Source: Hydrogenophaga sp. Root209 (GTDB lineage: Bacteria; Pseudomonadota; Gammaproteobacteria; Burkholderiales; Burkholderiaceae_C). Taken from it: 64,000 nucleotides of DNA. The stretch's first letter is position 1; the number at the start of each line of letters is the position of its first letter. The translations under genes were made by a program, and so were the position numbers. Under the pieces are notes generated by a model, which made no database searches, had not been told where the DNA came from, and saw only the letters and a program-made list of their open reading frames with translations. The stretch covers positions 179,001-243,000 of the forward strand of contig NZ_LMIE01000005.1 in NCBI RefSeq assembly GCF_001428625.1, in the 5' to 3' direction. Below, in pieces: positions 7,931 to 15,366 of the stretch.

Positions 7931-8938
7931 ATGACAGCACCGCATCGCCGCACGCCCACCTTTTCATTCTCCGATCACCGCCGCGACTTCCTCAAGGGTT
8001 GTGCCGCGACGGCGCTGGCCGTTGGCACGGGTGGCGCGCTCGCGCAGGCCGCCTATCCGTCCCGGCCGATCCAGGTGATTGTTCCGTTCGGGCCCGGCGG
8101 TCTGGCCGACATTTCCATGCGCCTGGTGGCGCAGAAGATGAGCGAGCGCATGGGCCAACCTTGGGTGGTCGAGAACCGTCCGGGTGCCGGTGGCGTGGTG
8201 GCCGCGAATTCGGCCCTCAACGCGCCGCGCGACGGCCACACGCTCATTCTGTTCTCCAACGGAACGACCATTGCCAAGACCTTGTTCAAGCTCGACCACG
8301 ACCCCGAAGCCGACTTCACGCCGATCTCCAGCATGGCGTTGTTCGACCTCATTCTCATCACACGCAAGGACGGGCCTTTGAGCGATCTGTCCAAGCTGCT
8401 CGCCGCAGGTCGCGAGCGGGCGTTGATGCTGGGCAGCATCAACCCGGGCAGCACGCAGAACCTGTCGGCCGAGTTGTTCAAGTCGGTCGCCGGGCTCAAC
8501 GCCAGCGTGGTGCCGCACAAGAGCACGCCGCAGGTGCTCACCAGCGTGCTGCGCGGCGACGTGGACGTGGCCTTCGAGTCTTATGCCGCGCTCAAGGGCG
8601 CAGTCGACAGCGGGCAGGTGCGTGTGGTGGCCACGACCGGCCCGGCGCGCACGGCCTGGCTGCCCAACGTGCCCACGGTTGTGGAGGCCGGCCTGGCCAA
8701 CTACGTCGTCACCGGTTGGAACGCGCTGTATGCGCCCGCCGGCATTCCCGCGAGCGTGGTGCAACTGCTCAACGGCCACATGCAGGCTGTCATGCAGTTG
8801 CCCGAGGTGCGGCAGCGCCTGATTGAACTGGGCACCGAAGCAAGGGCCAATGCACCGGCCGAACAGGCCGAGGTGTTCCGGCGCGACACCGCGAAGTGGG
8901 CGCAGGTCATCGCCCGGGCCAACATCAAGTTGTCCTGA
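7931..8938 (+). CDS. Bug/TctC family substrate-binding protein with Tat signal
   Basis: A 335-residue periplasmic binding protein. The leader has a twin-arginine motif (HRRDFLKG, residues 17-24) followed by a hydrophobic stretch ending GGALAQA, so export in folded form by the Tat route is predicted. The Bug signature VIVPFGPGGLADISMRL follows near residue 54. The start ATG 7931 has GGAGA a few bases upstream. It is a paralogue of the Bug gene at 5798-6784 on the other side of the LysR gene, but that one has a Sec-type leader. It is followed after 40 bases by a second amidohydrolase gene. Ligand unknown. Confidence 0.92.
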   Translation: MTAPHRRTPTFSFSDHRRDFLKGCAATALAVGTGGALAQAAYPSRPIQVIVPFGPGGLADISMRLVAQKMSERMGQPWVVENRPGAGGVVAANSALNAPRDGHTLILFSNGTTIAKTLFKLDHDPEADFTPISSMALFDLILITRKDGPLSDLSKLLAAGRERALMLGSINPGSTQNLSAELFKSVAGLNASVVPHKSTPQVLTSVLRGDVDVAFESYAALKGAVDSGQVRVVATTGPARTAWLPNVPTVVEAGLANYVVTGWNALYAPAGIPASVVQLLNGHMQAVMQLPEVRQRLIELGTEARANAPAEQAEVFRRDTAKWAQVIARANIKLS

Positions 8939-8978
8939 ACAGCCGTTACCGATCCCCCGATTTCCCAAGGAATCCCGC

Positions 8979-9791
8979 TTGACTTCCGAAGCCCTGACCG
9001 ATGCGCCGCTGGTCGACGCCCACGTGCATGTGTTCCATCGCGACATGCCCCTGGTGCCGGACCCGCGCCACAGCCCCGATTACGCGTTCAGCGCCGAGCA
9101 ACTGCAATCCACCCTGGATGCGCACGGCGTGCAGTTCTGCGTGATCGCCGCCGCCAGCCCTTGGGGAGACTGCAACGACTACATCATCGACTCGGTGCGC
9201 CGGCGCCCGCGTTGGCGCGGCACCGTGATCCTCGACCCCGAGCGCACCGATCGCTACCTGCTGGAGCAGATGGCGCGCGACGGCATCGTGGGCGTGCGCC
9301 TGCCCTTCATCAGCATGAAGGAACTGCCGGACCTCGACAGCTGGGCCTGGCGCAAGTTCCTCTACCGCCTCAACGAGTTGAACTGGCACGTGCACCTGCA
9401 CCTCGACGGCCCGCGCATTCCGCAGGTGCTGCCCCTGCTCGAGCGCTCGGGCGTGAAGATCGTCATCGACCACATCGGCCGACCGGATCCCGTTCAAGGC
9501 ATCCACAGCGAGGGCTTCAAGGCCATGGTCCGCTCCATCGAAAAAGGCCGGACCTGGGTGAAGCTCTCGGGTGCCTACCGCCTCGGGCCGCAGGCCACCG
9601 AGCAGGCGCGTGAACTCTGTCGCCAGGCCGGCCTGGAGCGCCTGGTGTGGGCCAGCGATTGCCCCTTCGTGGGCGCCGAGTCCACCACCTACCAGAGCAC
9701 CATCGACTGGCTGACAGAGGTCGTACCAAACGCCGGCGAGCGCGCACGAATCACCGGTGCAAACGCACTCGCGCTGTACTTCGATCGTTGA
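8979..9791 (+). CDS. TIM-barrel amidohydrolase family protein
   Basis: A 270-residue metal-dependent hydrolase of the amidohydrolase-2 family: DAHVHVFHRD near the N-terminus supplies the first metal ligands, VIDHIGRPD lies mid-barrel, and LVWASDCPFVG near residue 225 is the C-terminal active-site strand. I place the start at TTG 8979 because AAGGAA stands six bases upstream and the protein then begins a few residues before the first barrel strand; an upstream ATG would run into the Bug gene. It pairs with the preceding Bug gene as the pair at 4905-6784 does. Lactone or cyclic dicarboxylate hydrolysis is the likely chemistry, substrate unknown. Confidence 0.85.
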   Translation: MTSEALTDAPLVDAHVHVFHRDMPLVPDPRHSPDYAFSAEQLQSTLDAHGVQFCVIAAASPWGDCNDYIIDSVRRRPRWRGTVILDPERTDRYLLEQMARDGIVGVRLPFISMKELPDLDSWAWRKFLYRLNELNWHVHLHLDGPRIPQVLPLLERSGVKIVIDHIGRPDPVQGIHSEGFKAMVRSIEKGRTWVKLSGAYRLGPQATEQARELCRQAGLERLVWASDCPFVGAESTTYQSTIDWLTEVVPNAGERARITGANALALYFDR

Positions 9792-9809
9792 TCCCGCCGG
9801 CGCCAGCGC

Positions 9810-10057
9810 TCAGCCCAGCGTGCGCTGCCCCGGCGCGAACACCGGCACGGCCACACACACCCGCCCTTCAACGAACGCGTGCCTGGGCGCAGTTCCAGCC
9901 GCAAGGGGAAGGCGGACTCCACGGGGTCCAGGTAGACCACGTCGGGCAGTGCCTGCGGTGTGTCCTGGCGGGCCAGAATGTCCAGCAACTCCATGAGCCG
10001 CAGACCGGAGCTGCTCTCGGTGTCTGTGTTCACATCTCGAGAAATGAGACGATTCAC
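9810..10057 (-). pseudogene. Degraded IclR-family regulator remnant
   Basis: Read on the minus strand, the region gives an IclR-like first helix (GLRLMELLDILARQ), then directly a piece from the middle of the effector domain (VVYLDPVESAFPLRLELRPG), and in another frame a piece like the family's effector-domain core (RVCVAVPVFAPGQRTLG) before a stop. An intact IclR protein is about 250 residues; here most of the DNA-binding domain and about half of the effector domain are gone and a frameshift separates the last piece. It fills much of the only gene-free gap above 300 bases in the window (9792-10180). The match is by eye to the family pattern. Confidence 0.55.
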
Positions 10058-10080
10058 GAAAATATTTCGAGATTCGTTTT

Positions 10081-10131
10081 AGGGCCTGCTCACACTATTT
10101 TCCATCTTGGAAAATAGTGTGAACAGGCCCT
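10081..10131. repeat. 24-bp inverted repeat with 3-base loop
   Basis: Arms at 10081-10104 and 10108-10131 pair over 24 positions with a single mismatch around the loop TCT; the outer part reads AGGGCCTG and the inner part is A/T-rich. It stands between the IclR remnant and the SDR gene that opens the monooxygenase run. It could be a strong hairpin terminator or attenuator, an operator, or the relic of a mobile element end. No T-run follows on either side. Confidence 0.8.
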
Positions 10132-10180
10132 TGTGCCGCCTACATTGCCGGCACAAGACCAGTTTGAGGAGATGGTGGGT

Positions 10181-10990
10181 TTGACACGTTCGAGTTTTCA
10201 CAACGCCGTGGTCACGGGCGCCTGCGGCGGCCTGGGCCAGGCGCTGGCGCGCGAGCTCATCGCCGGTGGCGCGCGCGTGGCGCTGGTCGGGCTGCAGCGG
10301 CCCGCGCTCGATGCGCTGGCGGCGCTGGCGCCAGACCGTTGTGCGGTCTACCAGCCCGACGTGTCGGACGCCACCGCCATGCAGGCCATGGCCGCCGACT
10401 GGATGGGCCGCTTCGGCACGCCCGACCTCGTGATCGCGAACGCAGGCGTGGCCGGCGGCTTCGACACCGCGCAGGCGAGCGACCTCGCCGTGATGCGCCG
10501 CATGCTGGAGATCAACCTGCTCGGCGTGGCCACCACGTTCCAGCCCTTTCTGGTGCCGATGCGCGCCCGCGGCCAACGCGGCGCGCTCGTGGGTGTGGCC
10601 AGCCTGGCAGGCTGGCGCGGCATGCCGGGCAACGGCGCGTACTGCGCGAGCAAGGCCGGCCTGATCGCCTACCTGCAGAGCTTGCGCGCCGAACTGCGCC
10701 CGACGGTGCTGTCCGTGCACACCATCAGCCCGGGTTATCTGCGCACTGCGCTCACCGCCGGCAACCGCTTCGCCATGCCCGGCCTGCTCGAGCCCGACGA
10801 GGCCGCGCGCCGCCTGCTCGCGGGCGTGGCCGCCGGCACCGAACACATCGTGCTGCCGCGGCGCATCGGCTGGCTCTCGCGCGCACTCGTCATGCTGCCC
10901 GCGCGGCTGCACGACCGCATCCTGCTTGGCCAGCCGCGCAAACCCCGCGTCGGCGAGCCTGGCGCGACCGAGATTCCCGGCATGAAATGA
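10181..10990 (+). CDS. Short-chain dehydrogenase/reductase (SDR)
   Basis: A classical SDR of about 269 residues: NAD(P)-binding motif VVTGACGGLGQALA at the N-terminus, IANAG, and the catalytic set with Ser in GVASLAG and Tyr/Lys in AYCASK. The start is uncertain. GAGGAG at 10166-10171 is followed immediately by ATG 10172, too close to use it; TTG 10181 stands nine bases away and is my choice, with GTG 10175 possible and GTG 10133 a longer option. It is the first gene of a plus-strand run with a flavin monooxygenase, a BASS symporter, an epimerase-like SDR and an EamA transporter, so oxidation of an alcohol or ketone in one pathway is likely. Confidence 0.85.
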   Translation: MTRSSFHNAVVTGACGGLGQALARELIAGGARVALVGLQRPALDALAALAPDRCAVYQPDVSDATAMQAMAADWMGRFGTPDLVIANAGVAGGFDTAQASDLAVMRRMLEINLLGVATTFQPFLVPMRARGQRGALVGVASLAGWRGMPGNGAYCASKAGLIAYLQSLRAELRPTVLSVHTISPGYLRTALTAGNRFAMPGLLEPDEAARRLLAGVAAGTEHIVLPRRIGWLSRALVMLPARLHDRILLGQPRKPRVGEPGATEIPGMK

Positions 10991-10993
10991 AAC

Positions 10994-11036
10994 ACCCCCG
11001 CCGCGCTCCGCGCGACCCCCTCAAGGGGGCGACATC
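10994..11036. repeat. Dispersed GC-rich intergenic repeat, copy A
   Basis: A C-rich block, CCGCGC, and CCCCCTCAAGGGGGCGACA lie in the gap between the SDR and the monooxygenase. Nearly the same arrangement occurs at 25609-25652. The internal CCCCCT/AGGGGG pair forms a hairpin. It resembles a short repeat common between genes in Comamonadaceae genomes. Just after it, AGCTTGTCGAAGGG resembles another family-wide repeat core. Confidence 0.6.
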
Positions 11037-11074
11037 TGCGACCCGTCCAGAGCTTGTCGAAGGGCGGTTCCGCG

Positions 11075-12427
11075 ATGTCTCTTGAAGATGCACCTCTGTC
11101 CACCATGACCACTTCGACACAACAACAAATCGCCCTCATCGGCGCCGGCCCCTCGGGCCTGGCCGGCGCACGCTGTCTGCAGAAGCACGGCATTCCCTTC
11201 CAGGGCTTCGAGGCTCACACCGATGTCGGTGGTTTGTGGAACATCCACAACCCGCGCTCCACGGTCTACGCCTCGGCGCACCTGATCTCCAGCAAACGCA
11301 TGACGGAGTTCAGCGAATTTCCCATGGGCGAGCAGGTGGCCGACTACCCGAGCCACCGTGAGCTGCTCGACTACTTCAGCGCGTTCGCCGAACATTTCAA
11401 GCTGCGCGAGCACTACCGCTTCGGCACGCGCGTGCTGAAGGTCGAGCCCGTGAGCGAGAAGCCCGACACGCTCTGGCGCGTGACCACCGACGATGCGAAC
11501 GGCCAGCAGACCACCGCCGACTACAAGGGCGTGGTGGTGGCCAACGGCACGCTGGCCGAGCCCAACATGCCCAGCTTCGAAGGCCACTTCGCCGGCGAGC
11601 TGCTGCACACCTCGGGGTACAAGCAGGCTGACCAGTTCAAGTACAAGCGCGTGCTCATCGTCGGCGCGGGCAATTCGGGCTGCGACATCGCCGTGGACGC
11701 CGTGCACCAGGCGCGCAGCGTGGACATCTCGGTGCGGCGTGGTTATTACTTCGTGCCCAAGTACGTGTTCGGCAAGCCGGCCGATTCCGTGGGCGGCAAG
11801 ATCACGCTGCCGCCCTGGCTCAAGCAGAAGATCGACAGCACCATATTGAAGTGGTTCACCGGCGACCCGGTGCGCTTCGGCTTTCCCAAACCGGCCTACA
11901 GGATGTACGAGTCGCACCCGGTGGTGAACTCGCTCATCCTGTACCACATCGGCCATGGCGACGTGGGTGTGCGCGCCGACATCGCGCGCTTCGATGGCCA
12001 TACCGTGCACTTCAAGGACGGCAGCCAGCGCGACTACGACCTGGTGCTCGCCGCCACCGGCTACAAGCTGCACTACCCCTTCCTCGACCACGCGCTGCTC
12101 AGCTGGCAGGGCATGGCGCCCCGGCTCTACCTCAACATCTTCGCGCCGCGCTTCGACCGCCTGGCCGTGCTCGGCATGGTCGAGGCCAGCGGCCTGGGCT
12201 GGCAGGGCCGCTACGAGCAGGCCGAGCTGGTGGCGCGTTACTTCAAGGGCCTGGACGCGGGCAAGGCCAGTGCTGTCGCGCTCAAGGCGGTCAAGTCCGG
12301 CCAGGCAGGAAGCTGGCCGGACCTCTCGGGTGGCTACAAATACCTGCAGCTCGAACGCATGGCCTACTACGTGAACAAGGACGCCTACCGCAACGCGGTG
12401 CGCCAGGCGTCTGCCGCGCAGGGCTGA
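11075..12427 (+). CDS. Flavin-containing monooxygenase (FMO / Baeyer-Villiger type)
   Basis: A 450-residue class B flavoprotein monooxygenase: FAD-binding GAGPSGLAGARCL at the N-terminus, the FMO fingerprint FAGELLHTSGY in the FxGxxxHxxxY form, and an NADPH-binding GAGNSGCDIAVDA. The last position of the fingerprint (Y rather than W) places it nearer to N/S-oxidising FMOs than to strict Baeyer-Villiger enzymes. ATG 11075 has AAGGG upstream; ATG 11105, just before the conserved part, is the alternative. It lies between an SDR and a BASS transporter in the same direction, which suggests oxidation of a ketone or amine imported by the operon. Substrate unknown. Confidence 0.88.
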   Translation: MSLEDAPLSTMTTSTQQQIALIGAGPSGLAGARCLQKHGIPFQGFEAHTDVGGLWNIHNPRSTVYASAHLISSKRMTEFSEFPMGEQVADYPSHRELLDYFSAFAEHFKLREHYRFGTRVLKVEPVSEKPDTLWRVTTDDANGQQTTADYKGVVVANGTLAEPNMPSFEGHFAGELLHTSGYKQADQFKYKRVLIVGAGNSGCDIAVDAVHQARSVDISVRRGYYFVPKYVFGKPADSVGGKITLPPWLKQKIDSTILKWFTGDPVRFGFPKPAYRMYESHPVVNSLILYHIGHGDVGVRADIARFDGHTVHFKDGSQRDYDLVLAATGYKLHYPFLDHALLSWQGMAPRLYLNIFAPRFDRLAVLGMVEASGLGWQGRYEQAELVARYFKGLDAGKASAVALKAVKSGQAGSWPDLSGGYKYLQLERMAYYVNKDAYRNAVRQASAAQG

Positions 12428-12461
12428 GCGCCACGACCCGACAACAACAGGAGACACCCGC

Positions 12462-13388
12462 ATGCTGCCCGTGGACGAGATCCGCCTCAACTTCAACCCG
12501 GCCTCGCTGGCCGTGCTCAACGGCGTGCTCGCCTTCCTCATGTTCGGCATCGCGCTGGACACCCGCATCGAGGACTTCCGCCGCATCTCGCGCATGCCGC
12601 TGGCCTTCGCGGTGGGCATCGCCGCGCAGTTCATCGCGCTGCCGGCCATCACCTTCGTGCTCACGCTGTTGCTGCAGCCCGGCCCGAGCATCGCGCTGGG
12701 CATGATCCTGGTGGCCTGCTGCCCGCCCGGCAACGTGAGCAACATCCTCACCCACCGCGCCAACGGCAATGTGGCGCTCAGCGTCTCGATGACGGCGGTG
12801 TCCAACGCCATCGCCATCGTCGCGATGCCGCTGAATTTCGCCTTCTGGGGCGGCATCCACCCCACGGCCGCGCCGCTGCTCAAGACGATCGCGCTGGACC
12901 CGCTGGAGATGGTGGGCCACATCCTGCTCATCATCGGCGTGCCTTTCGTGCTGGGCATCTGGTGTGCGCACCGCTTTCCGAACTGGACCACACGCTTCAA
13001 GAAACCGGTGCGCGTCCTGAGCTTCGTGGCGCTCATCGCCTTCATCGTCGGCGCGATCACCGGCAACTGGCGCCACTTCCTCGATTACGTGGGTCTGGTG
13101 CTGCTGGCGGTGGTGATCCACGACGCGCTGGCCTTCGGCACCGGCTACGTCATCGCACGCATGGCCGGCCTGCCCGACTACGACCGGCGCGCGCTCTCCA
13201 TCGAGGTCGGCATCCGCAACGCCGGCCTGGGCCTGGTCATCATCTTCAGCTTCTTCGGCGGCCTGGGTGGCATGGCCGTGGTGGCCGGTGTGTGGGGCTT
13301 CTGGGACATCATCGCCGGCCTGATCCTGGCGGGCTGGTGGTCGAAACGGCCGTTGCAGGGCGGCGTGCCGAGCGCCGAGCGCGCATGA
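12462..13388 (+). CDS. Bile acid:sodium symporter (BASS) family transporter
   Basis: A 308-residue inner-membrane protein with about ten hydrophobic segments. It shows the BASS signatures ACCPPGNVSNILTHRA (sodium site and crossover helix) and EVGIRNAGLGLVI. Family members move organic anions such as pantoate, pyruvate or bile acids with sodium. A clear CAGGAG stands before ATG 12462, 34 bases after the monooxygenase stop, and the stop overlaps the next gene (ATGA). Its place in the run suggests import of an organic anion for the neighbouring oxidoreductases. Confidence 0.92.
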   Translation: MLPVDEIRLNFNPASLAVLNGVLAFLMFGIALDTRIEDFRRISRMPLAFAVGIAAQFIALPAITFVLTLLLQPGPSIALGMILVACCPPGNVSNILTHRANGNVALSVSMTAVSNAIAIVAMPLNFAFWGGIHPTAAPLLKTIALDPLEMVGHILLIIGVPFVLGIWCAHRFPNWTTRFKKPVRVLSFVALIAFIVGAITGNWRHFLDYVGLVLLAVVIHDALAFGTGYVIARMAGLPDYDRRALSIEVGIRNAGLGLVIIFSFFGGLGGMAVVAGVWGFWDIIAGLILAGWWSKRPLQGGVPSAERA

Positions 13389-14395
13389 GCGCCGTGGCAG
13401 AAAAAGCGCCGGCCGCCCGGCGCGTGCTGGTCACGGGCGCCGACGGCTTCCTCGGGCGCGGTCTGATCGAGCTGCTGGCCCAGGACACCTATCTCCACCA
13501 TCTGGTGGCGGTGGACGTGCGCGAGGTGCCGGCCGATCGGCGTCTGGCGCGCGTGGTCTACGTGCAGCAGGATGTGCGCTCGGCCTCGCTGGCCAACACC
13601 GTGGCCCTGCACGGCATCGACACCGTGGTGCACCTGGCCTCCATCGTCACGCCGGGCAAGGGTTCGAACCGCGCCTTCGAATACGCGGTGGACGTGGGTG
13701 GCACGCGCAACGTGATCCGCGCCTGCCTCGCGCACCGGGTGGACCACCTCGTGGTTTCCAGCAGCGGCGCGGCTTACGGCTACCACGCCGACAACCCGGC
13801 CTGGTTGACCGAAGAGCACCCACTGCGCGGCAACGAGGTGTTTGCCTATGCGCACCACAAGCGCCTGGTCGAGGAGATGTTGGCCAAGGCGCGCGCCGCC
13901 CACCCCGAGTTGCACCAGACCGTGCTGCGCATCGGCACCATCCTGGGCGAGCGGGTGAACAACCAGATCACCGCGTTGTTCGAGAAACGACGCATCCTCG
14001 CCATCCAGGGCAGCGACAGCCCCTTCGTGTTCGTGTGGGACGAGGACGTGACCGGCGCCATCCTGCACGCCATCAGCGGCCGCGGCCTGCCCGGTTGCTA
14101 CAACCTCGCGGGTGACGGCGCGCTCACGCTGTTCGAGATCGCAGAGCGCCTGAACAAGAAGCCGCGCGTGCTGCCCGCCGGCCTGCTGCGCACCGCGTTG
14201 CGTGTGGGTTCGGCGCTGGGCCTCAGCCGTTACGGGCCCGAGCAGCTCGACTTCCTGCGTTACCGCCCGGTGCTGCTGAACACCGCGCTGAAGGAGCGCT
14301 TCGGCTACACGCCGCGCAAGACCAGTGCCGAAGCCTTCGAGGCGTTTGTGGCAGCGCGCACCGCGCAGGGGCGCAGTGTGAGGGTTGCGCCGTGA
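13385..14395 (+). CDS. NAD-dependent epimerase/dehydratase-like SDR
   Basis: A 336-residue extended SDR: nucleotide-binding VLVTGADGFLGRGL, a Ser-rich strand VVSSSGAAYG, and the catalytic pair in YAHHK. It resembles sugar-nucleotide epimerases and, more loosely, 3-beta-hydroxysteroid dehydrogenase-type enzymes. The start ATG 13385 overlaps the BASS stop by four bases and its stop overlaps the next start, so it is translated as part of the same operon. Since no glycan genes are nearby, a role on a small alcohol or ketone in the same pathway as the monooxygenase is more likely than cell-surface sugar synthesis. This is inference. Confidence 0.88.
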   Translation: MSAVAEKAPAARRVLVTGADGFLGRGLIELLAQDTYLHHLVAVDVREVPADRRLARVVYVQQDVRSASLANTVALHGIDTVVHLASIVTPGKGSNRAFEYAVDVGGTRNVIRACLAHRVDHLVVSSSGAAYGYHADNPAWLTEEHPLRGNEVFAYAHHKRLVEEMLAKARAAHPELHQTVLRIGTILGERVNNQITALFEKRRILAIQGSDSPFVFVWDEDVTGAILHAISGRGLPGCYNLAGDGALTLFEIAERLNKKPRVLPAGLLRTALRVGSALGLSRYGPEQLDFLRYRPVLLNTALKERFGYTPRKTSAEAFEAFVAARTAQGRSVRVAP

Positions 14396-15312
14396 AAGTG
14401 ATACCTCTCTCGCGCGGCGACCTGCTGCGCGCGCTCGCGGTGGTCGTGATCTGGGGTCTGAACTTCGTGGTGATGAAGGTCGGCCTGCAAGGCATCGGCC
14501 CCATGTTGCTGGGCGCGCTGCGCTTTGCCGCCGCGGCCTTGCCCCTCGTGCTGTTCGTGAGGTTTCCCCAACTGCCCTGGCGCTATGTGATGGCCTACGG
14601 CCTGGCGCAAGGGCTGGGGCAGTTCGGCTTTCTGTTCCTTGGCCTGCAGATGGGCATGACGGTCGGCATGGCGTCGGTGGTCATGCAGACGCAGGCCTTC
14701 TTCACCTTGTTGCTCGCGGTCCCGGTGCTGGGAGAGCGCGCGCGGTTCTCGCAGGGACTGGGGCTCGTGGTCGCACTGGCCGGGTTGGTGCTGATCGCCA
14801 CCGCGCACGGCGCTGGCCCGGGGCAGATGACGCTGGCCGGTTTCGTGCTCACGCTCTCCGCCGCCTTCATGTGGGCGGTGTCCAACCTGGTGGCCCGCCT
14901 GGCCAGCCGCGTGGCCGACTACGACCCGTTTCCCTTCATCGTCTGGAGCAGCGTGTTTCCCATCCTGCCGTTCGTGGCGCTGGCGCTGTGGATGGACGGC
15001 CCGCAGACCGTGGTGCACCAGCTCAGGGGCATCGGCTGGCCGGCGGTCTTGTCGGTGCTGTTCCTGGCCTGGTTCGCCACGCTGCTGGCCTACAGCCTGT
15101 GGACGCGCCTGCTCAAGCGCCACCCGGCCGGGCGCGTCACGCCGTTTTCATTGCTGGTGCCGGTGGTGGGGCTGTGGTCGGCGTGGATGTTCTTCGACGA
15201 ACTGCCGCTGCTCCAGCAGTGGCTGGGCACGGGGCTGGTGCTCATGGGGCTGGTGGTGAACCAGATGGGTGGCTGGTGGCAGGCCATGCGCGCGCGACGC
15301 AACGGGCCCTGA
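14392..15312 (+). CDS. EamA/RhaT family transporter (drug/metabolite exporter)
   Basis: A 306-residue protein with about ten hydrophobic segments arranged as two EamA repeats (about 10-140 and 155-295); the first repeat opens with VIWGLNFVVMKVGL and the second with WAVSNLVARLA. The start is GTG 14392, overlapping the previous stop (GTGA). Members often export amino acids or metabolites. It is the last gene of the five-gene run and is followed by a hairpin, so it may remove a toxic or surplus product of the pathway. Confidence 0.9.
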   Translation: MKVIPLSRGDLLRALAVVVIWGLNFVVMKVGLQGIGPMLLGALRFAAAALPLVLFVRFPQLPWRYVMAYGLAQGLGQFGFLFLGLQMGMTVGMASVVMQTQAFFTLLLAVPVLGERARFSQGLGLVVALAGLVLIATAHGAGPGQMTLAGFVLTLSAAFMWAVSNLVARLASRVADYDPFPFIVWSSVFPILPFVALALWMDGPQTVVHQLRGIGWPAVLSVLFLAWFATLLAYSLWTRLLKRHPAGRVTPFSLLVPVVGLWSAWMFFDELPLLQQWLGTGLVLMGLVVNQMGGWWQAMRARRNGP

Positions 15313-15317
15313 AACGA

Positions 15318-15343
15318 CAACGCGCCGCAGAAGCGGCGCGTTG
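15318..15343. terminator. Hairpin terminator between convergent eamA-type gene and opgH
   Basis: Perfect 11-base arms (CAACGCGCCGC and its complement) flank the loop AGAA, five bases after the EamA stop. There is little T after it on the plus strand, but on the minus strand TCGTTT follows, so it can serve both convergent operons. Confidence 0.7.
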
Positions 15344-15366
15344 GCAGAGAACGTGCGGAGCAATCC

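Noticed and set aside
9689-10057. An intact minus-strand gene of 122 codons at the end of the second amidohydrolase
   Set aside because: Its second half is antisense to the amidohydrolase gene and its IclR-like pieces are out of order with deletions, so it is better described as a pseudogene remnant.
11021-13066. A minus-strand open frame of about 681 codons opposite the monooxygenase and BASS genes
   Set aside because: Antisense shadow: no motif, low-complexity composition, while the plus-strand genes show intact FAD, NADPH and transporter motifs and coupled starts.
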